64,000 bases of DNA from Vibrio bivalvicida (GTDB lineage Bacteria > Pseudomonadota > Gammaproteobacteria > Enterobacterales > Vibrionaceae). Position 1 is the first letter of the stretch. Every line of letters begins with the position of its first letter. A model generated the notes under the pieces. It had not been told where the DNA came from. It searched no databases and saw only the letters and a list, made by a program, of their open reading frames with translations. Below are positions 56,282-64,000 of this stretch, piece after piece. Location of the stretch: contig NZ_LLEI02000018.1 of NCBI RefSeq assembly GCF_001399455.2, forward strand, positions 37,813 through 101,812, given 5' to 3'. The position numbers were made by a program, and so were the translations under genes.

Positions 56282-57049
56282 TTATAGCTCATCTAAAAAT
56301 GAAGTCAGTGGACTCGATGCGACTGCTTGAGACACCTTACCTGCGAGACCCGCTTCATAGGCCATACGCCCCGATTCGACCGCCATATTAAATGCCTGTG
56401 CCATCGCAACTGGATCGTTTGATGCAGCAATAGCTGTGTTAACAAGTACCGCATCTGCGCCCATTTCCATTGCCCGCGCGGCATGTGAAGGCGCTCCAAT
56501 ACCTGCGTCCACAACCACAGGAACATTAGCCTGGTCGATGATAATCTCTAGGAAGTCGTGAGAGACGATGCCTTTGTTTGATCCTATCGGCGCGCCTAAT
56601 GGCATTACTGCTGCACAGCCCACTTCTTCCAACCGCTTACACAACACAGGATCTGCATGGCAGTAAGGAAGCACAATAAACCCTTCGCGAACCAATTGTT
56701 CGGCAGCAGCAAGTGTTTCAATTGGGTCCGGCATCAAGTACTTAGGATCAGGGTGAATTTCTAATTTTAACCAGTTTGTCTCCAACGCTTCACGCGCTAG
56801 TTGCGCGGCAAAAACAGCGTCTTTCGCATTCTTCGCACCAGAAGTGTTCGGTAGGAGGTTTACGCCCGATTGCACTAGCGGCTTCAAAATATCATCTTGC
56901 TGATCGTTTACGTCAACGCGCTTTAACGCCATGGTCGCTAATTGAGAGCCTGAGGCTTGAATCGCTTGCGCCATTAATTGGCTATTAGCAAACTTGCCGG
57001 TTCCTGTGAACAGGCGTGATTCGAACAGTTTATCACCAATTTTAAGCAT
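56282..57049 (-). CDS. thiG: Thiazole synthase ThiG
   Basis: 255 residues. Opening [11 protein letters not shown], Schiff-base lysine in [11 protein letters not shown], and phosphate-binding [20 protein letters not shown] near the C-terminus. Condenses DXP, dehydroglycine and ThiS thiocarboxylate. 6 bp after thiS. Confidence 0.97.
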   Translation of the reverse strand: MLKIGDKLFESRLFTGTGKFANSQLMAQAIQASGSQLATMALKRVDVNDQQDDILKPLVQSGVNLLPNTSGAKNAKDAVFAAQLAREALETNWLKLEIHPDPKYLMPDPIETLAAAEQLVREGFIVLPYCHADPVLCKRLEEVGCAAVMPLGAPIGSNKGIVSHDFLEIIIDQANVPVVVDAGIGAPSHAARAMEMGADAVLVNTAIAASNDPVAMAQAFNMAVESGRMAYEAGLAGKVSQAVASSPLTSFLDEL

Positions 57050-57054
57050 CGACT

Positions 57055-57333
57055 TTAACCCCCTGCGATAGCTTGAAACAAAGAGATGCTATCTCCCTGC
57101 GAAAGTACTGTACTCGCCCACTCACTGTGCGGCACAACATTGTTATTAATTGCAAAAACACACCCCATTTCAGGCAGCTCAAACTGGCGAATGATTTGCT
57201 GTAGATTTGACGCACTGGCAACTTGATGTGATTGGTCATTGATGACAATAGTGATCACATCGAGTTCTTCGGCAAGTGCTTGTGTTGTTTGTTGTTCTGA
57301 TAACGCCATTGCTTCCATCTCTCTTATTTCCAA
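57055..57333 (-). CDS. thiS: Sulfur carrier protein ThiS
   Basis: 92 residues as the longest frame, against ~66 for E. coli ThiS. The core begins around [20 protein letters not shown] (a GTG lies just before it) and ends in the obligatory di-glycine AIAGG that is adenylated by ThiF. Starts at MEAM or MALS are alternatives, with AGAGAG and GGAAG upstream. Beta-grasp fold. Confidence 0.9.
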   Translation of the reverse strand: MEIREMEAMALSEQQTTQALAEELDVITIVINDQSHQVASASNLQQIIRQFELPEMGCVFAINNNVVPHSEWASTVLSQGDSISLFQAIAGG

Positions 57334-57383
57334 TCGTTACTTTAAGTAGACCTATTGGATGTTTTGCTCTGTTAACTTGCACT

Positions 57384-58160
57384 CTAATCTTGAGCGCAAA
57401 CTTGGCACTGTTTGTCTTTGCTTATCCCCATAGTTCGCCACTGCATTTTCAAACCATCAAAAAGATGCAGCTTGGCGACCTCGACATGAAACTGGCCGGT
57501 AGCAAGTTTTTGTATCGCCGCCAATGCTTGGTAATTACCAAGTGTGCCCACCACAGGGCCAACCACACCACTGTCACTACATTTCTGCGTATGTGGCAGT
57601 TCATCGAATGGATACAAACAGCGATAACAAGCCTTACCTTCTTGTCCGTCAGCACTACTATTCGCTTGATAGTCAAAGACAACAAATTGGCCTTGCCAGC
57701 CAATCGCGGCTGCAGATATCAGTGGCTTTGCTTGTTCAAAACAAACTTGGTTTATTAGCTGACGAGTTGGCATATTGTCAGTGCAGTCCAACACGACATC
57801 CGCCAGCATAGCTTCAAGCTGCAACTGTGCCTTATCGAGCCGCTTGTGAAGTGCTCGAACTTGGATCATGGAGTTAAGTTCAGAAAGCTGTTTGACTGTC
57901 GCTTCCGTTTTAGCAAGCTGGAGATCACGTTCACGATAGATGATCTGACGTTGTAAGTTGCTACTATTGACCTCATCATCATCAACGACCACTAACTTAC
58001 CGACCCCCGCCGACGCCAAATAGAGACTCGCAGCACTTCCAAGTCCGCCACAGCCAATTATCAATACATGCGACTTGCTCAGCCTCTCCTGACCACTTTC
58101 AGCGATTTCTGGCAGAGCGACTTGACGCTGATAGCGGAGGTATTGCTGATCAGTGAGCAT
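57384..58160 (-). CDS. thiF: ThiS adenylyltransferase ThiF
   Basis: 258 residues from [20 protein letters not shown] (58160), with AGAGAGAG upstream; a frame six codons longer exists. E1-like: nucleotide loop [21 protein letters not shown] in [19 protein letters not shown], zinc cysteine pairs CYRC and CQVC. Overlaps the thiE end by 11 bp. Activates ThiS. Confidence 0.95.
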   Translation of the reverse strand: MLTDQQYLRYQRQVALPEIAESGQERLSKSHVLIIGCGGLGSAASLYLASAGVGKLVVVDDDEVNSSNLQRQIIYRERDLQLAKTEATVKQLSELNSMIQVRALHKRLDKAQLQLEAMLADVVLDCTDNMPTRQLINQVCFEQAKPLISAAAIGWQGQFVVFDYQANSSADGQEGKACYRCLYPFDELPHTQKCSDSGVVGPVVGTLGNYQALAAIQKLATGQFHVEVAKLHLFDGLKMQWRTMGISKDKQCQVCAQD

Positions 58161-59525
58161 GTTGTTCTCTCTCTTCATTAGTTGCTATCGAGATTGAATC
58201 AGTAAACGCTGACTGCCTTTCCTTCATCAGCTGGTTGAAAAACTCAATCACAGGCTCAGGTGACTGTGCCAATGTAATCGCTCTAACGACCGCCAAGCTC
58301 GAAACGCCTGTTTGCCAAACTTGGTCTGCGTTCGATTGGTCAATACCGCCGATTGCTACCGTTGGATAACCAAGAGTCAAACCACTAGTGCTCTCTTGCG
58401 TGCAAGGATAAGGAATACTATCAATCAATTTTTGATATAGAGCTAAGCGAACTAAGCCTTGTGGCTTCGATGGCATCTGCTTAGTGGTGGTTGGGAAGAT
58501 ATGTCCCAGCGCAATGTAGCTAGGGTGGATTTGCACAATACGAAGCAACTCATAATAGCCATGGGTAGAAAGGCCTAAACGAATGCCAGCTTTGGTTAGC
58601 TGAGCCAAGTTTGACTCTTCTATATCTTCTTGCCCAAGATGAACACCATAAGCACTATGCTTGATCGCTAACTGCCAGTAGTCATTAATAAACACTTGCG
58701 CTTGATATTGGCGACCGAGTTCAATCGCTCGAATGATCTGTTGTTCCAAATCGGCTTGCTGCGCGTTCTTGATTCGCAGTTGAATAGTGTTGATACCTAA
58801 CGGCAGTAAGCGTTCAATCCAAGCAACATCATCTACTACTGGGTAGAGCCCTAAACTCTGCTTAGTTAAACTAGGAAAGCAGACACTCTCCCCTTGCGCA
58901 GACCACCCGACTTGTATGCCAAGTCGGCTATCTTCTAGTACTGGAGTTGGGAACTGATTGAATTGCTCAGCCCACTGAGTCAAAGATTTCTCATTCAACG
59001 CTGTTTCACGTGAAACATTCGCTTGTTGAGTTGTCATTCCTCGCGCGAGTGTTAACGTATCTTCGACAGGAAAGTCGAGTACGGTCAATACAACTATCCA
59101 AGCAAAGTGATACTCAGGCTCAAATACAGAATTGAGTTTAGACCTAACGGAAAGTGCTCTCACTTCGTCGTTAATGGGATGACGCCAGACATCAAGCTGA
59201 AGCACTTCATCCCTTTTATCACAAGCCAAACCATCAGCAATACCAATAAAGATAGCGTTGGAAGACTGCTTCGCACAGGCTTCTACCGATAAAGCAGAGC
59301 GGTAATAAATAGCAAATGAGCAATCTGACTCACAGTCATACCCCTCAATGAGATCGGTAGCGACATGCGTAATCTGTTGGTCGCGAACAAGCTGAACAGA
59401 CTGAGTTGGGCTGACACCCAACTCAATCTCTTCGATGCAAAAACCCTGTTCTTTCGCCAACAACAAACATTGCTGAACTAAGCCTGTTAGCTCAATCAAT
59501 GATGACGGAATTAGGATTTTGCTCA

Positions 59526-59526
<1 letters not shown>
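58150..59526 (-). CDS. thiE: Thiamine-phosphate synthase ThiE with long N-terminal extension
   Basis: 458 residues, about twice E. coli ThiE (211). The C-terminal ~225 residues are the synthase: [73 protein letters not shown]. The N-terminal ~220 residues look like a degenerate partner domain. A short stretch ([20 protein letters not shown]) recalls the C-terminal helix region of HMP-P kinase ThiD, but the kinase GTGC loop is missing. Starts on the thiC stop (TAATG). A parS site lies in the coding sequence. Confidence 0.93.
59002..59017. other. parS site 3 (ParB-binding)
   Basis: Perfect 16-bp TGTTTCACGTGAAACA inside the N-terminal extension of thiE, identical to site 2. Confidence 0.92.
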
Positions 59527-61559
<2,033 letters not shown>

Positions 61560-61641
61560 TTATTAGTGTGCACTAATGGTATATAACAACATTCGACTAT
61601 TTGATAGGTAACCAGACAAAACTCTGGTGTAGATATCTTCT

Positions 61642-61723
61642 CTTGTTCCCTTCGCAGATTCTAATCTGATCAGGTTCAACGGATCCCGAATAAACGGTCT
61701 CAGCCTTATGGCACTCCGACAAG
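61642..61723 (-). promoter_or_regulatory. TPP riboswitch (THI element) of the thi operon
   Basis: The minus strand reads CTTGTCGGAGTGC ... GGCTGAGACCG ... GGGATCCGTTGAACCTGATC ... AATCTGCGAAGGGAACAAG, the consensus THI box. A further hairpin ACCAGA/TCTGGT at 61612-61629 has no T run, so translational or mRNA-level control is more likely than a simple terminator. thiC starts ~175 nt downstream. Confidence 0.97.
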
Positions 61724-61735
61724 TAATTGCAGTAT

Positions 61736-61764
61736 ATAAAAACGGCTTAGGTAAACCAAGCCGT
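61736..61764 (-). terminator. crcB terminator
   Basis: Minus-strand stem ACGGCTTGG / CCTAAGCCGT, loop TTTA, then five T. Lies between crcB and the riboswitch. Confidence 0.75.
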
Positions 61765-61797
61765 GATGAACAATAATTAGCTAAATTTTAACCAACA

Positions 61798-62181
61798 TTA
61801 GTTCTTAATGAGTATTTGAAAACCAATCCATGCAGCAGAAATGCTTAAAAAGACATTCAGCAACACGTTCAAACCCATCTTAAAAAATGCTCCTTGCTGC
61901 ATTAGAAGCACATTATCCATAGAGAATGTAGAGAAGGTGGTTAGCGCGCCAAGAAAGCCCAATCCGATAATTTGGCGCCATGGTTCGGTAGCTAGCATCT
62001 CATTTTCAAAAGCCGCAATAAGCAAACCCATAATGAAAGAACCGACCACGTTAACAGTTAGCGTACCGTATGGAAAGCCACGCCCAAGAAGCGCAACACA
62101 AAACTCCGAAACAAGATAACGAGAGCATGCTCCAAATGCACCACCGAGTGCGATAAAACCCAAAATTGAAAACTGACCCAT
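61798..62181 (-). CDS. crcB: Fluoride channel CrcB/Fluc
   Basis: 127 residues from ATG 62181 with a perfect GGAGG; the longer frame is rejected. Four membrane spans. Family motifs GGAFGACSRYLVSE, YGTLTVNVVGSFIMGLL and GFLGALTTFSTFSMDNVLLM. Dual-topology dimer exporting fluoride. No fluoride riboswitch is visible upstream. Confidence 0.94.
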   Translation of the reverse strand: MGQFSILGFIALGGAFGACSRYLVSEFCVALLGRGFPYGTLTVNVVGSFIMGLLIAAFENEMLATEPWRQIIGLGFLGALTTFSTFSMDNVLLMQQGAFFKMGLNVLLNVFLSISAAWIGFQILIKN

Positions 62182-62289
62182 AATTCCTCCGATTGACTGG
62201 GTGTATTGTAGCCAAAATACACGCTTGCGGAAGATCATAAATTAAGATTTAGCCATTGCTAACTGCAAACTTTTTAAAAGTTACAGGAG

Positions 62290-63672
62290 TCACTTTACTT
62301 CAATATACCCCATTAGTCCGGTTTTCATGTGCTCTATCACATGACAGTGATACATCCAACGCCCTGGATTATCCGCCACAAACGCTGCGATAGCCGTACC
62401 GTTTTTGCCTAGTAAAACAGTGTCAGTGTGGAAAGGCTGCTCGACCTTTTTACCATTGAGATCTAATACTGTGAATGTATGGCCATGGATATGAATTGGA
62501 TGGTGATACTGAGTGACATTCTTGAGATAGAAAATATAAGTTTTACCCAGTTGTAATGAAGCTAGTGGCGCGGGGATATTATCTTTCGACATCCCTTCCC
62601 AAGCCCGTTTATTGGTTAACCAAAACTTAGGAACAGACTTACCATCTTTCCCAACCGGTGAAATTGCCCCTTCCCATTCAAATACGAAATCAATTTTCTC
62701 CGCATTGGCTAAATCAAGATCAGGCACTGGATTAAGAGGAAGATGAGGGATCGGCTTGTGATCGGAAAGATCAGACCTGATCGCTTCAAACTCACACAAA
62801 GGAAAGGGAAATCTACCCTTCATATATCGGACATAAACGGACTCTCCTTGCTTCGGAGCTCTTAAGGCAAGGTCAACCCTCATCCCTGGGCCAATTTTAT
62901 GTTGAGAGAGCTTATAGGGTGTTTTAATCGGGTTACCATCAATGGCTACCACCCATGCTTCGGCTCCTTCAATAGCAATCGGATAGGTAATGGTATTATC
63001 GACGTTTGCGATACGCAGCCGAGTAGTGGCATTTTCCTTTAATTGATACTTAGGCTCATGTACACCGTTAACGCTACTCCACTCTCCGGGGGTTCCCATT
63101 CTGGCGCTAAGACGAGGGATCATTAACTGTTTCCACTGCCCCTGCTTATCAAGGTGCCAGTGCTTAAGCATTAACTCGTGTTCTTCATCAAACTCTACTG
63201 GAACCGCTTCTTCGACGATGATCAGCCCCACTAACCCCATACCAAGTTGTTTGACGCTATTCATATGCGGGTGATACCAGAATGTACCAGCATCAGGCGG
63301 GGTAAAGCGATACTCGAAAGTTTCACCTGGCATGATTGGCGCTTGGCTTAAGAATGGCACGCCATCCATTTCAATTGGAATTCTTAGCCCGTGCCAGTGA
63401 ATCGTAGTTGGCTCTGAAAGCTTGTTGGTAAATCTGATCGTGACTTCCTGCCCTTGACGGCAACGAATCGTCGGGGCTGGAATCTCACCATTAAATCCAA
63501 GTACATTCGTTGTATAACCAGGTACAAGTTCAGCCGTTGCGGGCTCTGCAGTGAGATCATAAACAAACTCACCTTTATCATTGTTAGCTCGGGTTAAAGT
63601 ACATGCAGGCAGTACACTAAGCGCAGAAAACGCTAATCCAGTTTTGATAAAATGACGACGAGAGAATTCCAT
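62290..63672 (-). CDS. Tat-exported multicopper oxidase
   Basis: 460 residues. Twin-arginine signal SRRHFIKTGLAFSALSVLPA, with a cysteine (LPAC) that could be a lipobox. Copper ligands in cupredoxin domains: HWHGLRI, FWYHPHMNS, HPIHIHGHTF and HCHVIEHMKTGLMG (the HCH type-1/3 site). No methionine-rich CueO insert is obvious. Likely periplasmic laccase or metallo-oxidase. Probably depends on the TatABC encoded at 33-35 kb. Confidence 0.9.
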   Translation of the reverse strand: MEFSRRHFIKTGLAFSALSVLPACTLTRANNDKGEFVYDLTAEPATAELVPGYTTNVLGFNGEIPAPTIRCRQGQEVTIRFTNKLSEPTTIHWHGLRIPIEMDGVPFLSQAPIMPGETFEYRFTPPDAGTFWYHPHMNSVKQLGMGLVGLIIVEEAVPVEFDEEHELMLKHWHLDKQGQWKQLMIPRLSARMGTPGEWSSVNGVHEPKYQLKENATTRLRIANVDNTITYPIAIEGAEAWVVAIDGNPIKTPYKLSQHKIGPGMRVDLALRAPKQGESVYVRYMKGRFPFPLCEFEAIRSDLSDHKPIPHLPLNPVPDLDLANAEKIDFVFEWEGAISPVGKDGKSVPKFWLTNKRAWEGMSKDNIPAPLASLQLGKTYIFYLKNVTQYHHPIHIHGHTFTVLDLNGKKVEQPFHTDTVLLGKNGTAIAAFVADNPGRWMYHCHVIEHMKTGLMGYIEVK

Positions 63673-63786
63673 AATCTATTAGACTTTTGAATGAATAAGT
63701 AACTAAAGTAACAAATTGGTGGGAATAATTCTCAATAACGTAGGTAGTTTGAGAACTGGGAGTTGAGTAATTGCCTCTTCGAAAAC

Positions 63787-63818
63787 AAAAAGGCTCCAGC
63801 ATTGCTGCTAGAGCCTTA
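63787..63818 (-). terminator. Terminator after tRNA-Trp
   Basis: Minus-strand stem AAGGCTCtAGC / GCTgGAGCCTT with small bulges, then five T. Confidence 0.8.
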
Positions 63819-63822
63819 AATA

Positions 63823-63899
<77 letters not shown>

Positions 63900-63924
63900 G
63901 TAGAATCTTTCAAATTATAGATTC

Positions 63925-63950
63925 GAAAAAACCTCGCCTTAGCGAGGTTT
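63925..63950 (-). terminator. Terminator-like hairpin between tRNA-Asp and tRNA-Trp
   Basis: Stem AAACCTCGC / GCGAGGTTT, loop CTTA (plus-strand view), followed by six T on the minus strand. Placed between two tRNA genes that are co-transcribed in E. coli. Confidence 0.75.
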
Positions 63951-63959
63951 CTAAATAAA

Positions 63960-64000
63960 TGGCGGAGCGGACGGGACTCGAACCCGCGACCCCCGGCGTG
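63960..64000 (-). tRNA. tRNA-Asp (anticodon GTC probable), 3' part only
   Basis: Encoded CCA, acceptor 3' strand CCGCTCC, T-arm GCGGGTTCGAGTCCCGT and the 3' anticodon stem CGCCGG match E. coli tRNA-Asp. The anticodon itself lies beyond the window, so identity is by homology. The Asp-Trp order suggests an rrnC-like operon continuing to the right. Confidence 0.85.

Noticed and set aside
57276..57758. 160-codon plus-strand frame in the thi operon
   Set aside because: Antisense to thiF; the thiF product is unambiguous.
62182..62289. Fluoride riboswitch upstream of crcB
   Set aside because: I looked for the GGNGATGG...GCC core on the minus strand and did not find it.

Overview
The window comes from a Vibrio, almost certainly the larger chromosome near its replication origin. 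The genes shared with V. cholerae (rep, vexRAB, ubiK, ilvC/ilvY, hemN, yihI, engB, polA, hemB, tatABC, ubiEJB, rmuC, uspB/ftnA/uspA, thiCEFSGH) are recognisable on sight. Three near-perfect ParB sites (parS) lie between 51.9 and 59.0 kb, as expected close to oriC1. There is no prophage, IS element, integron or CRISPR array. The window is core chromosome and its novelty is mostly in RNAs and intergenic repeats.

Layout. 0-2.7 kb: a truncated response regulator and two poorly known envelope proteins. 2.8-8.2 kb: a four-gene peptide/glutathione-type ABC importer with a fused double ATPase, in gsiABCD gene order. 8.8-9.6 kb: a decaying tandem tRNA cluster (Arg-His-Pro-His-Pro plus two tRNA-Pro remnants). 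9.8-17.5 kb: cytochrome c5, Rep helicase and a TetR-controlled RND efflux pump. 17.6-24.4 kb: ubiK, ilvC/ilvY, hemN, yihI and a methyltransferase, with several palindromic intergenic repeats. 24.5-31.1 kb: an RNA-rich stretch with a CsrB-family RNA, Spot 42, a candidate small RNA beside it and RyhB with two Fur boxes, interleaved with cytochrome c4, engB and polA. 31.2-39.5 kb: hemB, a TatD-like nuclease, and the ubiE-ubiJ-ubiB-tatABC cluster and rmuC. 39.6-50.8 kb: exporters, an HDOD protein, the uspB-ftnA-uspA stress/iron cluster, rsmJ, a large GGDEF/EAL sensor and asnC. 50.9-55.0 kb: an MFS drug exporter, a LysR regulator and a large aminopeptidase P. 55.1-61.7 kb: the thiamine operon thiCEFSGH under a TPP riboswitch. 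61.8-64 kb: crcB, a Tat-exported multicopper oxidase and the tRNA-Trp/tRNA-Asp tail of a probable rRNA operon.

Several genes work together. RyhB, Fur, ferritin and haem genes (hemB, hemN, cytochromes c4 and c5) form an iron/haem theme. UbiE/J/B/K serve ubiquinone synthesis. TatABC would export the twin-arginine multicopper oxidase encoded at the other end. The most noteworthy items are the parS cluster, the 23-codon open frame across the RyhB core, the related 8-bp repeat arrays placed directly after two stop codons, and the long unexplained N-terminal domain of ThiE.
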